Origin: Brucella daejeonensis
GTDB lineage: Bacteria; Pseudomonadota; Alphaproteobacteria; Rhizobiales; Rhizobiaceae
Length of the DNA stretch: 64,000 nt
Direction: 5' to 3'
Assembly: GCF_014199265.1 (NCBI RefSeq)
Contig: NZ_JACIJG010000006.1
Location: forward strand, 1-64,000
The notes beneath the pieces are model-generated. The model saw only the letters and a program-made list of their open reading frames with translations, had not been told where the DNA came from and ran no database searches. The translations under genes and the position numbers were made by a program. Each line of letters opens with the position of its first letter. The stretch's first letter is position 1. Of the stretch, positions 7,996-16,791 are shown piece after piece.

Positions 7996-9174
7996 TCAGG
8001 CAGACGCCTGAAAAACTTCCGGCCCCATCGGCTTTTCACCGTTGGATGAAAGCGCGCGTCCCCATTTTTCCAGCCACCAGCCATATTGCGGCGGCCAGCC
8101 GGAGAAATCGCGATTGACGCCCAGCGCCTCGGCGGCATGATGCGCCCAGAACGGATCGAACAGCGCCTGACGGCCAAGGCAGATCAGATCGGCCCTGTCT
8201 TCCTGAAGGATTTTTTCGGCAAATTCCGGCGTGCGGATCATGCCAACAGCGGCGGTTGGAATGCCGGTTTCCTTGCGAATCTGTTCGGCAAAAGGCACCT
8301 GATAGCCCGGCCCGCGACCGAGGCTGGCATTGGTCGCGCCGATGCGCAAATTGCCGCCCGAGGAACAGTCAACCAGATCGACGCCTGCATCCGACAAGGC
8401 GCGGGCAAGAACGATGCTGTCCTCCATCGTCCAGCCGCCCTCGATCCAGTCGGTGGCGGAAATGCGTGCGAGAAGCGGCATCGAATCCGGGATAACCTGC
8501 CTTATTCCGCGTACGACCTCCAGCGGAAAACGCATGCGGTTTTCGAGGCTGCCGCCATAATCGTCGGTGCGATGATTGGCGAGTGGCGACAGGAAATTTT
8601 GCAGCAGATAGCCGTGCGCCATATGCACTTCTATCAGATCGAAACCGGCCAGCATGGCGCGCTTTGCCGCCGCGACAAAAGCCTGTCGCAGGCCGTCGAG
8701 ATGGCCGAGCGAAATCGGTTCCGGCGTCAGCCAGCCCTCGCCCAGTGGCAGCGCCGATGGCGCCAACGGCGTCCATTGTTCCTCGCCCATGGCCAGATCG
8801 CGATCCGTCAGCGGTCCGTTGCCGCGGATGGCGCGCTGCATGCTGCCCTTGCGTCCGCCATGGTTCAACTGGACACCGGTTTTCGCACCATAGGATTTCA
8901 TATGGCTGACAAGCGACCGCATCCCGGCGATCTGACTGTCATCCCACAGGCCCGGATCGCCATTGGTCACGCGACCGCGCCGGGTGATGGAGGTCTGTTC
9001 CACCATGACCAGCCCCGCGCCGCCCATGGCGAAATTCGCGTAATGCGTATGATGAAATGGCTGAAGCTGCCCGTTTTCCGCCGTATAGGTGCCCATGGGC
9101 GAGATGACGACACGATTTTTCAGCGTCACGCCGCGCAGCTTGAATTCGGAAAACAGTCGGACGTCCGTAGGCAT
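7996..9174 (-). CDS. Old-yellow-enzyme-type NADH:flavin oxidoreductase (copy 2)
   Basis: This 392-residue FMN TIM-barrel reductase has the same length and motif order as the copy at 4583-5761: KNRVVISPMGTYTAENG, QLNHGGRKG, the H-x-x-H pair in HMAHGYLLQNFLSPLAN, DDYGGSLENRMR and AAVGMIRT. By family knowledge it should reduce activated alkenes with NAD(P)H. The Ser-to-Asn change in QLNHGGRKG and other differences around the barrel suggest the two copies act on different intermediates or stereoisomers. GGAGGAG precedes the ATG. It is the first structural gene after the LacI regulator, 108 bp downstream of it. Confidence 0.88.
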   Translation of the reverse strand: MPTDVRLFSEFKLRGVTLKNRVVISPMGTYTAENGQLQPFHHTHYANFAMGGAGLVMVEQTSITRRGRVTNGDPGLWDDSQIAGMRSLVSHMKSYGAKTGVQLNHGGRKGSMQRAIRGNGPLTDRDLAMGEEQWTPLAPSALPLGEGWLTPEPISLGHLDGLRQAFVAAAKRAMLAGFDLIEVHMAHGYLLQNFLSPLANHRTDDYGGSLENRMRFPLEVVRGIRQVIPDSMPLLARISATDWIEGGWTMEDSIVLARALSDAGVDLVDCSSGGNLRIGATNASLGRGPGYQVPFAEQIRKETGIPTAAVGMIRTPEFAEKILQEDRADLICLGRQALFDPFWAHHAAEALGVNRDFSGWPPQYGWWLEKWGRALSSNGEKPMGPEVFQASA

Positions 9175-9282
9175 TGTTTACTCCTCCGCAAATTCGCGGT
9201 CCGTGCCTGTCGAAAGGCAAAGACCCTCCGTTCCGCGTCCTTGCGAACGCGGCTGCATCATCTCCAACTTGCAATTAGCCGG

Positions 9283-10317
9283 CTATTTCGGCGTCAGTTC
9301 CACCACCGGCGGCGACGTACAGGACGCCTGCGCGTTGAACGTGGTTGGAATGATGACGCGACGCGGCTCTTCCCTTTTTCCGTTCGCAATCAGGTCAAGC
9401 AACAAAGCCGCAGCCGTCGCCCCCACTTCGTTCTGATCCCAACTGACGACGGCAATCGGCGGCTGGTGCAGATCTGCCAGTTCGCTCTGCCCTGACCCCA
9501 CCACCGAAATATCCTGCGGTATGCGCAAGCCTCTCGTGCGAACCGCTTTCAGAACGCCTGCCAGCATATCGATACCGCCCGCGATGATGGCTGTTGGCGG
9601 TTGCGACAAGCCGAGCAGCGATGACGTCACCCGATAGGCCTGATCGCGCAGGAAGCTTTCGGCAATCATCAGTTCCGGCGCAGGCTCCAGACCGCGCTCC
9701 TTGTAAGCCCGCAGAAAACCGCGCACGCGCGCGCCGCCCGGATGAAGTCTGGTCGGGCCGGTCAGGAGCGCAATGCGGCGGTGGCCCAGATCGAGCAGAT
9801 GCCCGGTGGCCTGCGCAACGCCAGCCTCGTGATCGGCGTAAACGGCATTGCACCATGACGGCTGATCGCGGTCGATCATCACCAGCGGCACCGGCAATGT
9901 GCGCAACAATTCCTCGAACTCGCCTTCAATCGGCGTATAAGGCCCCATCAGGACACCATCCACCTGACCGCTCGAAAAGCTGCGCAGCAATTCGACCTCG
10001 CGCTGGCGGCGACCTTCGGAATTGGCGATCAACAGCGCATAACCGGACTCGTTGAGCATGTTATGCGCCGTGGACACAAAGCCACCGAGCTGCGCGATAT
10101 TGATTTCGCGCAGGATGCAGCCGACCGTCTTCGTCCGCCCCATGCGCATCGACTTGGCGGCGGCATTGGGCACGTAACCCAGTTCCGCTATGGCGCTCTC
10201 GACCGCCTTGCGGATTTGTGGGCGCACATCGGCGGCATCGTTGACCACGCGCGAAACCGTGCCGATCGATACGTTGGCGAGCAAAGCGACGTCGCGTATG
10301 GTGGGGGTTTTGGCCAT
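9283..10317 (-). CDS. LacI-family transcriptional regulator of the catabolic island
   Basis: The 344-residue regulator begins with a LacI helix-turn-helix (TIRDVALLANVSIGTVSRVVND, residues about 6-26). It continues with the hinge YVPNAAAKSMRMGRT and a periplasmic-binding-protein-like ligand domain (HRRIALLTGP, GGIDMLAGV). A longer frame upstream lacks family similarity, so the ATG before AKTPTIRDV is used. It lies inside the cluster, 22 bp after MBL copy 2. The natural target is the island itself. A LacI-type palindrome overlapping the importer promoter at 21533-21550 is a good candidate site. The effector is unknown. Confidence 0.85.
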   Translation of the reverse strand: MAKTPTIRDVALLANVSIGTVSRVVNDAADVRPQIRKAVESAIAELGYVPNAAAKSMRMGRTKTVGCILREINIAQLGGFVSTAHNMLNESGYALLIANSEGRRQREVELLRSFSSGQVDGVLMGPYTPIEGEFEELLRTLPVPLVMIDRDQPSWCNAVYADHEAGVAQATGHLLDLGHRRIALLTGPTRLHPGGARVRGFLRAYKERGLEPAPELMIAESFLRDQAYRVTSSLLGLSQPPTAIIAGGIDMLAGVLKAVRTRGLRIPQDISVVGSGQSELADLHQPPIAVVSWDQNEVGATAAALLLDLIANGKREEPRRVIIPTTFNAQASCTSPPVVELTPK

Positions 10318-10339
10318 GGTCGATCCGCAGCAAAGCCTT

Positions 10340-11230
10340 TCAGAGTTCAAAGTTCCATTGTTCGGTGGCGACCCTGTAGCCGGTCCCCTCCCGCACGAGC
10401 CAGCCGAATCCCGGGAAATGGATATGCATGCCCGCGACAAGCATATCCTGTTCGAAAATCCGGGCCAGAAGGTTTGTACGATTACGAGCCGCCATGTCGG
10501 GGTCGTGATCGAAGCTCATTGAAACCTCCGGACGGGCCACCTGAATTTCGGGCACATGCGCCAGATCGCCCCAGACGATCATCTGCTTGCCCTCGGAATT
10601 CAGGAGCCATGTGCTATGGCCCGGTGTATGCCCGGCGCATTCCACAAGCGTGATGCCCGGCAGGACTTCTTCGCCATCCTCGGCAAGCCGCAAATGGCCC
10701 TCCCGATACGGGTCGATCTGTTCGCGCGCCCAGCCAAAATAACGCAGCCGCTTGCGCTCGTCCGCCGCTTCCATCTCGGCGTCCGAATACCAGTGTTCTA
10801 TTTCCTTGCGGTTGGCGATCACCGTGGCGTTGGGGAACAGACGCTCACCCGTTGCCGGATCGGTCAGACCGCAGGAATGATCGGGGTGGCAATGCGTCAG
10901 GAGAATGGTGTCGATCTCCTCCCGGCGCACGCCCGCCGCTTCAAGATTGCCAAACAGCTTGCCCGCCGTGGGGCCGAATTTCTCGCCGGAACCGCAATCG
11001 ATCAGCACGGTCCCGGCAGGACCCCGCAGGAGGAAACAGTTGATCGAGATTCTGGGCGGCGAAACCCGGTGATCCCGCGCCAGCATCATATCGACTTCGT
11101 GCGGCTCGAATTCACGGAAGATATTATACCCCATCTCGACATAGCCGTCGGAAAGGGCCGTCACGAGAAAGGAGCCGAAACGGCGGTGGTAGACACCGGG
11201 AATCTGGCGGGCGGGCAAGCTGTTCATCAT
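10340..11230 (-). CDS. MBL-fold metallo-hydrolase, OPHC2/MPH-like (copy 2)
   Basis: This 296-residue MBL enzyme parallels the copy at 2139-3032. It has HCHPDH at residues 113-118, GHTPGHSTW near 200, WGDLAHVPEIQ and GMHIHFPGF for the remaining metal ligands. Both copies share the family feature SCGLTDPATG or SNGLTDPATG right after the metal motif. No export signal is seen. It is the first gene of the left half of the island, separated from the right half by 148 bp that contains a double-palindrome repeat. Hydrolysis of a lactone or ester is the family-based expectation; the substrate is not known. Confidence 0.85.
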   Translation of the reverse strand: MMNSLPARQIPGVYHRRFGSFLVTALSDGYVEMGYNIFREFEPHEVDMMLARDHRVSPPRISINCFLLRGPAGTVLIDCGSGEKFGPTAGKLFGNLEAAGVRREEIDTILLTHCHPDHSCGLTDPATGERLFPNATVIANRKEIEHWYSDAEMEAADERKRLRYFGWAREQIDPYREGHLRLAEDGEEVLPGITLVECAGHTPGHSTWLLNSEGKQMIVWGDLAHVPEIQVARPEVSMSFDHDPDMAARNRTNLLARIFEQDMLVAGMHIHFPGFGWLVREGTGYRVATEQWNFEL

Positions 11231-11274
11231 CTATCGTTCCAGATCATATGAAGCTGCATTTCAAGTCAGGGCCT

Positions 11275-11369
11275 AGAGCGGTTCCGATTAAAACGGAGTC
11301 ATTGAAACCGCTCTATCTGTTTATTTTTTCGCCTATCCCGAAAATCGCTTCGCACTTTTCGGGATAGGC
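11275..11369. repeat. Double-palindrome intergenic repeat (Bru-RS/RIME-like), copy A
   Basis: Two inverted repeats are joined by a T-rich linker. The first arm pair is AGAGCGGTT...AACCGCTCT at 11275-11314. The second is GCCTATCCCGAAAA...TTTTCGGGATAGGC at 11331-11369, a perfect 14-bp stem with an 11-base loop. The linker has CTCTATCTGTTT. Related copies occur near 29434-29535 and 44905-44996, with degenerate ones near 23629 and 33260. Architecture and size match the Bru-RS/RIME elements known in Hyphomicrobiales; that assignment is from memory of the family. It separates the two halves of the island and could end or attenuate transcription. Confidence 0.75.
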
Positions 11370-11378
11370 TCAAGTTCA

Positions 11379-12737
11379 TTACACCAGATCGAGTTCGCGG
11401 AGATCTTTCATCTCCTCGATCCGGTATAATTTTTCAAACAACGGTCCAACCTTTTCCTCCGGCAGGAGAATTCCGGCGCAGCCTTCGAACTTCTCCTGCA
11501 AGGCGTCACGGTCGAGCTGCATTTGCCAGCTTCCGCGCGCATGTTCCACCGGAGCATGGCGTAGCACTGTCCCGTCGCGCAAGGTGATCCAGACCAGATC
11601 GAAAGGCGCGACCGGCAGATCGGCATCGGTGGCCTTTTCCTCGTTGACCGTCACATCGACGCGTTCTAGCATCTCCTGCACATCCTTGCGGCCGACAAAA
11701 TCGTCCGTCAGTTCCTGCAAGCCCACGCGACGCGCCACGGCGGCGCTTGCCATGGCGAATTCCATGGAAAACTTGGCGGCCAGCCCCGTCTGCGGGCGAT
11801 GATTGCGCAACATCAGACGTTGCGTGATCCCGGTATGGACATGCACCGTCGCAATATCTTGCGGCGCCAGATCATGTTCGCTGACCAGATCGAGCATCGC
11901 ATCGATGGCGCGATGAGTGGCGTAGCAGGTCGGGTAGCGCTTGATATTCACGCCAAAACGCGCCGCCATGGATTCCTCGCCGATCCTGAATGCATCGGCG
12001 GATACATCCGGCGACCCGGACGGCGAGAAAGCGCGCAGGAAGCCCGTGCGATGTTCCAACGCATCCAGACTGCCGGTATAGCCTGCCGCCGCGAGCCGAA
12101 CCGCCTGAATGCCCGATTGGGCCGTGCGCCCGGCATGAAGCGACTTGGTCATGGAGCCGAAATTCGCAACCAGACCGGCGGCAAGCGAGGCCGCAATAGC
12201 AAGTGCATGGGCGGTTTGTTCCGACGACAGGCGATGCAACCGGGCAGCGGCCGCAGCACAAGCCAGAGTGCCCATTACCGCCGTCGGATGGAAACCCCGG
12301 TCGTGCAGATGGCCGGGTTCCAGTTCCGCCAGATGCGCCCATAATTCGTAACCCGCAAGATAAGCCGCAATGGCATCCTCGCCGGATGATTGCAGGATAT
12401 GACCTTCCGCCAGAATGAGCGGCACCAGAACCGTGCTCGGATGACCGGCGAGCGCCACGTCATCGAAATCCAGTACATGCGCGGCAACGCCGTTGACAAG
12501 TGCCGCATCCGGCGCGCCATAGCGCTGACCATTCACGGCCACCGGCGCATCGTTGCTGCCGGTCGCGGGCGTGGCAATCGTCGCCACCAGTCCGACCGCC
12601 GGCTCGCGCGCGCCGGCAAGCATGGTGCCGACGCAATCCACGATGCCGATGCGCGCGGCATGAACCGCCTCGGTCGGAACCTTGGAAAGGTCGAAATTCG
12701 CGACGAATTCCGCCGCTTTGCGGGTGATGCTATCCAT
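11379..12737 (-). CDS. MmgE/PrpD family protein (copy 2)
   Basis: The 452-residue MmgE/PrpD protein contains the family active-site region HVLDFDDVALAGHPSTV, the segment RGFHPTAVMGTLACAAAAARL, and KRYPTCYATHRAIDAMLDL, which matches the K-x-x-P conserved loop. The ATG before DSITRKAAEF is taken as the start because the longer frame only overlaps the acyl-CoA dehydrogenase gene. It lies 8 bp behind that gene, as the last gene of the right-hand operon before repeat copy A. Likely chemistry is dehydration or decarboxylation of a carboxylic acid. Similarity to copy 1 at 5783-7159 is at family level only. Confidence 0.82.
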   Translation of the reverse strand: MDSITRKAAEFVANFDLSKVPTEAVHAARIGIVDCVGTMLAGAREPAVGLVATIATPATGSNDAPVAVNGQRYGAPDAALVNGVAAHVLDFDDVALAGHPSTVLVPLILAEGHILQSSGEDAIAAYLAGYELWAHLAELEPGHLHDRGFHPTAVMGTLACAAAAARLHRLSSEQTAHALAIAASLAAGLVANFGSMTKSLHAGRTAQSGIQAVRLAAAGYTGSLDALEHRTGFLRAFSPSGSPDVSADAFRIGEESMAARFGVNIKRYPTCYATHRAIDAMLDLVSEHDLAPQDIATVHVHTGITQRLMLRNHRPQTGLAAKFSMEFAMASAAVARRVGLQELTDDFVGRKDVQEMLERVDVTVNEEKATDADLPVAPFDLVWITLRDGTVLRHAPVEHARGSWQMQLDRDALQEKFEGCAGILLPEEKVGPLFEKLYRIEEMKDLRELDLV

Positions 12738-12745
12738 GATCGACC

Positions 12746-13924
12746 TCAATAGGAACGCGGCAGGCCCAGCATGTGCTGACCGACATAGGCCAGGATCATG
12801 TTGGTCGAAATCGGCGCGGTCTGATAAATGCGGCATTCGCGCCATTTGCGTTCGATGCCGTATTCCACGGCGTAACCGAAGCCGCCAAAAGTCTGGAGCG
12901 CGGTATCGGCGGCTTTCCATGTGGCCTCGGATGCGAGCAGCTTGGCGATATTGGCCTCGCCGCCGCAAGGCTGGTGCGCGTCGAACAGGGCTGCTGCCTT
13001 GCGCGCCATGAGATCGGCGGCTTCGAGCTCGGCATGGGCGCGGGCAATCGGGAACTGCACGCCCTGATTGGCACCGATCTCGCGATTGAACACGCGGCGT
13101 TCCTTGGCATATTCCACGGCGCGGCGCACCATGTAGCGCCCGTCGCCGACGCATTCCGACGCAACGAGAATGCGCTCGGCATTCATACCGTCGAGAATAT
13201 AGCGGAAGCCCTTGCCTTCCTCGCCGATCAGCGCGGAAGCCGGAACACGCAGGTTTTCGATGAAAACTTCCGTCGTGTTGTGGTTGATCAGCGCATTGAT
13301 CGGACGAATATCGACGCCATTTCCGCGTGCTTCGCGCAGGTCGATCAGGAACACAGAAATGCCGTCCGTCTTCTTGGCGACCTGATCCAGCGGCGTGGTG
13401 CGGGCGAGGAGTAGCATAAGATCGGAATAAAGCGCACGCGACGTCCAGACCTTCTGGCCGTTGATGACATAATGATCGCCATCGCGCACGGCGCGGGTCT
13501 TGAGCTGCGTCGTATCGGAACCGGTGGTCGGCTCCGTCACGCCGAAGGCCTGAAGGCGCAGGCGTCCGGCAGCGATTTCCGGCAAATAAGTGCGCTTCTG
13601 CTCTTCCGAGCCGTGGCGCAGAAGCGTGCCCATGATATACATCTGCGCATGGGCCGGGCTTGCCTGACAGCCGCAGGAATTGATTTCTTCCAGGATCACG
13701 GCTGCGGCGCGCAACGGTAGGCCTGCCCCGCCGTATTCTTCGGGGATGAGCGCGGCCAGAAAGCCGCCATCCGTCAATTCCTGCACGAATTCGGACGGAT
13801 AACCGGATTTTTCATCCAGCTTGGCCCAGTACTCGAGCGGATATTGTTCGCAGATACGGCGGATCGATTCACGCAGTTCGGGGAAGTCTTCGCCCAGTTC
13901 CATGGTAGCGACAGTATGGGTCAT
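12746..13924 (-). CDS. Acyl-CoA dehydrogenase family protein
   Basis: The 392-residue flavoprotein has acyl-CoA dehydrogenase signatures: LIPEEYGGAGL, the substrate/FAD loop FGVTEPTTGSDTTQLKT, DGMNAERILVASE, and a C-terminal FAD-contact helix QTFGGFGYAVEYGIERKWREC. It should oxidise an acyl-CoA to the enoyl-CoA and pass electrons to ETF, whose beta subunit lies at the left edge. In many family members the catalytic Glu sits in Y-E-G-T after this helix; here the sequence is IYQTAPISTN, so the base must be elsewhere or the reaction may differ. It is 9 bp behind the HMG-CoA-lyase-like gene. Confidence 0.86.
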   Translation of the reverse strand: MTHTVATMELGEDFPELRESIRRICEQYPLEYWAKLDEKSGYPSEFVQELTDGGFLAALIPEEYGGAGLPLRAAAVILEEINSCGCQASPAHAQMYIMGTLLRHGSEEQKRTYLPEIAAGRLRLQAFGVTEPTTGSDTTQLKTRAVRDGDHYVINGQKVWTSRALYSDLMLLLARTTPLDQVAKKTDGISVFLIDLREARGNGVDIRPINALINHNTTEVFIENLRVPASALIGEEGKGFRYILDGMNAERILVASECVGDGRYMVRRAVEYAKERRVFNREIGANQGVQFPIARAHAELEAADLMARKAAALFDAHQPCGGEANIAKLLASEATWKAADTALQTFGGFGYAVEYGIERKWRECRIYQTAPISTNMILAYVGQHMLGLPRSY

Positions 13925-13933
13925 AGCGCAGTC

Positions 13934-14860
13934 TCACTTTGCAACTGAAAATGTCTTGGGAAGTCCGGCGCGTGCAATCGCGCCGCTATAGCGTTCTTCA
14001 TCGCCCAGCCACGCCTCGACGTCGCGGCGGATTTCCAACAGGGCCTGAATGTCAGCACCGGTGGAAAAGCCCATGCTTTCAAGCATATAGGCCGTATCCT
14101 CGGTATTGATGTTGCCCGTTGCTCCCGGCGCGAAAGGACAGCCGCCAAGGCCCGCCAGCGAACTGTCGAACACACGCACGCCCGCTTCCAGTGCCGCGGC
14201 GACATTGGCGAGGCCAAGGCCACGCGTATCGTGGAAATGGCAAATGATGCGGCGTCCATCGGCAATCTCGACAATCGGCGGCAGGATTTCATGCACCTGT
14301 GCCGGATTGCCGTAGCCGACCGTATCGGCGACGATCAGCTCGTCCGCGCCCATCGCCGTCACACGGCGCGCAATCTCGAAAACGCGCTCAGGATCGACAT
14401 AGCCTTGCAGCGTGCAACCGAATGTGGTTGCCAGTCCGCAGGCCAGCACCATGTCGCGACCGGCTTCGGTCTGCTTCAGCGCCACGATGCGCTCGAATTC
14501 CGCGACCGCCTCTTCCGTGGAACGGCGGACATTGGCCTGACTATGGGCTTCCGAAACCGACAGCACATAGTTGATGTGGCGAAAGCCTGCGGCGAGCGCC
14601 CGCTCGGCACCCTTGAGATTGGGCACCAGCGCCGAACAGACCGCGCCCGAAAGTTTGGGCAGGCTCTTGGCCAGTTCGTCGGCATCGGCAAATTGCGGCA
14701 CAATCTTCGGCGGCACGAAGGAGGTCAGTTCGATCTCGCGGACACCGGCGCCGATCAACCGCTCGGCCCATTCCCGCTTGCGTTCGGTTTCCAGAAAGCG
14801 CTTGGCCATCTGGATGCCGTCGCGCAGACCCACTTCACGTAAGATTACGTGTTCAGCCAT
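13934..14860 (-). CDS. Hydroxymethylglutaryl-CoA lyase family protein
   Basis: The 308-residue enzyme is a DRE-TIM metallolyase of the HMG-CoA lyase type. It begins LREVGLRDGIQM with the metal and substrate residues. Middle marks are CHFHDTRGLGLANV, which carries the metal-binding His-x-His, and LAGLGGCPFAPGATGN with the catalytic cysteine, followed by TEDTAYMLESMG. HMG-CoA lyase cleaves (S)-HMG-CoA into acetyl-CoA and acetoacetate; relatives cleave other 3-hydroxy-3-methyl acyl-CoAs. The GGGAG site before the ATG and the 3-bp gap to the hydratase gene support one operon. It suggests the pathway ends in a branched 3-hydroxyacyl-CoA. Confidence 0.88.
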   Translation of the reverse strand: MAEHVILREVGLRDGIQMAKRFLETERKREWAERLIGAGVREIELTSFVPPKIVPQFADADELAKSLPKLSGAVCSALVPNLKGAERALAAGFRHINYVLSVSEAHSQANVRRSTEEAVAEFERIVALKQTEAGRDMVLACGLATTFGCTLQGYVDPERVFEIARRVTAMGADELIVADTVGYGNPAQVHEILPPIVEIADGRRIICHFHDTRGLGLANVAAALEAGVRVFDSSLAGLGGCPFAPGATGNINTEDTAYMLESMGFSTGADIQALLEIRRDVEAWLGDEERYSGAIARAGLPKTFSVAK

Positions 14861-14863
14861 GGC

Positions 14864-15658
14864 TCATACTCCCCGAAACGCTGCCGGACGCTTTTCATTG
14901 AAAGCGCGCACGCCCTCAAGACGGTCCTCGGTGGATACCATGCGGTTGTAGCATTCGATCTCAAAAGCGAGGCCATCGGCCAGCGACATCTGCAAGCCGC
15001 GATGGATGGACTGCTTGGCCTGACGCACGGAGATCGGCGCATTGCCAGCAATGCGGCGGGCAGTAGCAAGCGCTGCATCAAGCAGCTCCGCCTGCGGCAG
15101 CACGCGATTGATAAGCCCCCATTCAAAGGCATCCTGCGCGGTGAAAGGCAGGCCGGTGAGGATGACTTCCTTGGCGCGCCGTTCGCCCACGGCGCGCGGC
15201 AGGTTCTGCGTGCCGCCCGCGCCCGGCATGATGCCAAGCGTCACTTCGGTCAGTGCAAAACGCGCGGTTTCCGACGCATAGGCGAAATCGAGCGCTGCCG
15301 TGATTTCGCAACCGCCGCCATAGGCCGCGCCGTTGATCGCGCCGATCACCGGGATCGGACAGGCAATAATGGCGCGCAACATGCGCTCGAACATGGCGTG
15401 CTGGCGCAGCCATTGCGCATCGGTCATGCCGTTGCGCTCCTTGAGATCGCCGCCGGCACAAAACGCTTTTTCGCCAGAACCGGTCAGGACGAGGACACGC
15501 AGGCCCTCGGCATCGATCTGGAACCTCTCGAAGAGGTCCATCAGTTCCTCGCCCATACGGGTATTCATGGCATTGGCTGCCTGTGGCCGGTTCAGCCGGA
15601 TCAGCAGCACATGATCGTCAATACGCTCCAGTTCGAGCGTTTCATAAGCGCGTTCCAT
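14864..15658 (-). CDS. Enoyl-CoA hydratase/isomerase (crotonase family)
   Basis: The 264-residue crotonase-fold protein shows the oxyanion-hole segment FCAGGDLKE, then INGAAYGGGCEITAALDFAYAS. The Glu after GGGC and the Glu in FALTEVTLGIMPGAGGTQNLPR match the two catalytic glutamates of enoyl-CoA hydratases. This supports hydration of an enoyl-CoA rather than a degenerate crotonase. The start codon overlaps the CoA-transferase stop by one base (TGATG), and AGGAAAG precedes it. Placed between the CoA-transferase and the lyase, it would make the 3-hydroxyacyl-CoA that the lyase cleaves. Confidence 0.9.
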   Translation of the reverse strand: MERAYETLELERIDDHVLLIRLNRPQAANAMNTRMGEELMDLFERFQIDAEGLRVLVLTGSGEKAFCAGGDLKERNGMTDAQWLRQHAMFERMLRAIIACPIPVIGAINGAAYGGGCEITAALDFAYASETARFALTEVTLGIMPGAGGTQNLPRAVGERRAKEVILTGLPFTAQDAFEWGLINRVLPQAELLDAALATARRIAGNAPISVRQAKQSIHRGLQMSLADGLAFEIECYNRMVSTEDRLEGVRAFNEKRPAAFRGV

Positions 15659-16791
15659 CAGCTTTCCTGTCGAATTGTCTGGTTGTGGGCTCCAAGCTTG
15701 GGAGCGGATCCGCCCGAAGTCGGGCGCTCATCGTCAAGGGTGAATGGCAGTCCGACCCATTTATACCCGTCGGCTTCCGTCAGGATGCCGACAGCTTCGG
15801 TCTGCGGATGTGTCCAGACCTTGTCGATGGTCAGAAGCGGGCAATTCGGTACGCCGACCGCGTCGAGTTTCTCACTAAGATCGGCAACCGTGAGCTTCGC
15901 CACGGCGACTTCGATTTGCGGAACCAATTCATCGCGCAGCAGCACCCGGTCACGATTGAGCTTGAAGCGTTCGTCCTTGCCCAGATGCTCCAGCCCCGGC
16001 AGCGCCGCGCAAAGCTTTGCAAACAGTTTGTCATTGCCCGCAGCGATCATCACCCAGCCGTCGCTGGCCTGGAAGGCCTGATAGGGTACGATTTCGGCAA
16101 GGCCGGAGCCATAGGGCTTGCGCACCTCGCCCGCCACCGCATGAGCGGCCAGCGGAATGGTCATCCAGGCCAGTCCGGTTTCAAAAAGCGACGTGGCGAC
16201 ATGCGCACCTTCGCCATTTTTGCTGCGCTCGAAAAGAGCGGCCAGCAGACCGATCACGGTCCACATGCCCGATCCCATATCCACCAGCGACACGCCGACA
16301 CGGACGGGAGGACGGTTCGCCTCGCCCGTCATGGACATGATGCCCGACGAAGCCTGCGCCAGCGGATCATAACCGAGCTTGCGCGACAACGGGCCGGTCT
16401 TGCCGAAAGCCCCGATATCGCACCAGATCATGCCCGGAGCCTGACGCCGCATATCATCGACATCGATCCCGAATTTGGCCAAAAGCCCCGGCCGCAAATT
16501 CTGGATCACGGCATCGGCACCGAGGATCAGTTTTTTAAGAAGAGCCAACTGTTCAGGGTCGGAAAAGTCGAGCGTGAGGCTTTCCTTGCCCCGGTTGAGT
16601 GCGTGAAACGCGGTGGCGTCTTCATTGAAGAAGGGCGGTCCCCAGCCACGCGCATAATCGCCGGTGCTGGGATTTTCGACCTTGATCACGCGTGCGCCAA
16701 GCTCGGCCAGAATGAGGCCGGCGTAGGGAGCGGCGACGCTGTGTCCCAGTTCGAGGACGGTAAGACCGTGAAGCGGTGCGGATTTACCCAA
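15658..16791 (-). CDS. CaiB/BaiF family (type III) CoA-transferase
   Basis: The 377-residue class III CoA-transferase moves CoA between acids via an enzyme-bound aspartyl anhydride. The N-terminus has LHGLTVLELGHSVAAPYAGLILAELGARVIKVE. The catalytic Asp is probably D171 in GVSLVDMGSGMW, at the position of Asp169 in formyl-CoA transferase. I assign a TTG start: it has AGGAG eight bases upstream and gives the usual N-terminus (MGKSAPLHGL). The ATG at 16821 would add ten atypical residues and has a poor ribosome site. It lies 93 bp after livF, first of the enzymes behind the importer, so it may activate the imported acid. Confidence 0.86.
   Translation of the reverse strand: MGKSAPLHGLTVLELGHSVAAPYAGLILAELGARVIKVENPSTGDYARGWGPPFFNEDATAFHALNRGKESLTLDFSDPEQLALLKKLILGADAVIQNLRPGLLAKFGIDVDDMRRQAPGMIWCDIGAFGKTGPLSRKLGYDPLAQASSGIMSMTGEANRPPVRVGVSLVDMGSGMWTVIGLLAALFERSKNGEGAHVATSLFETGLAWMTIPLAAHAVAGEVRKPYGSGLAEIVPYQAFQASDGWVMIAAGNDKLFAKLCAALPGLEHLGKDERFKLNRDRVLLRDELVPQIEVAVAKLTVADLSEKLDAVGVPNCPLLTIDKVWTHPQTEAVGILTEADGYKWVGLPFTLDDERPTSGGSAPKLGAHNQTIRQES

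Noticed and set aside
5414-9495. Two plus-strand frames of 476 and 469 codons opposite the OYE and PrpD genes
   Set aside because: Both are antisense to well-supported enzymes and have no motif, ribosome site or operon context.
11275-11369. Repeat copy A considered as part of a CRISPR array or transposon end
   Set aside because: There is no regular spacer pattern, target duplication or transposase; the two-palindrome layout recurs singly at other intergenic sites.
12738-13154. N-terminal extension of the MmgE/PrpD copy-2 frame
   Set aside because: It overlaps the acyl-CoA dehydrogenase and lacks family similarity before MDSITRKAAEF.
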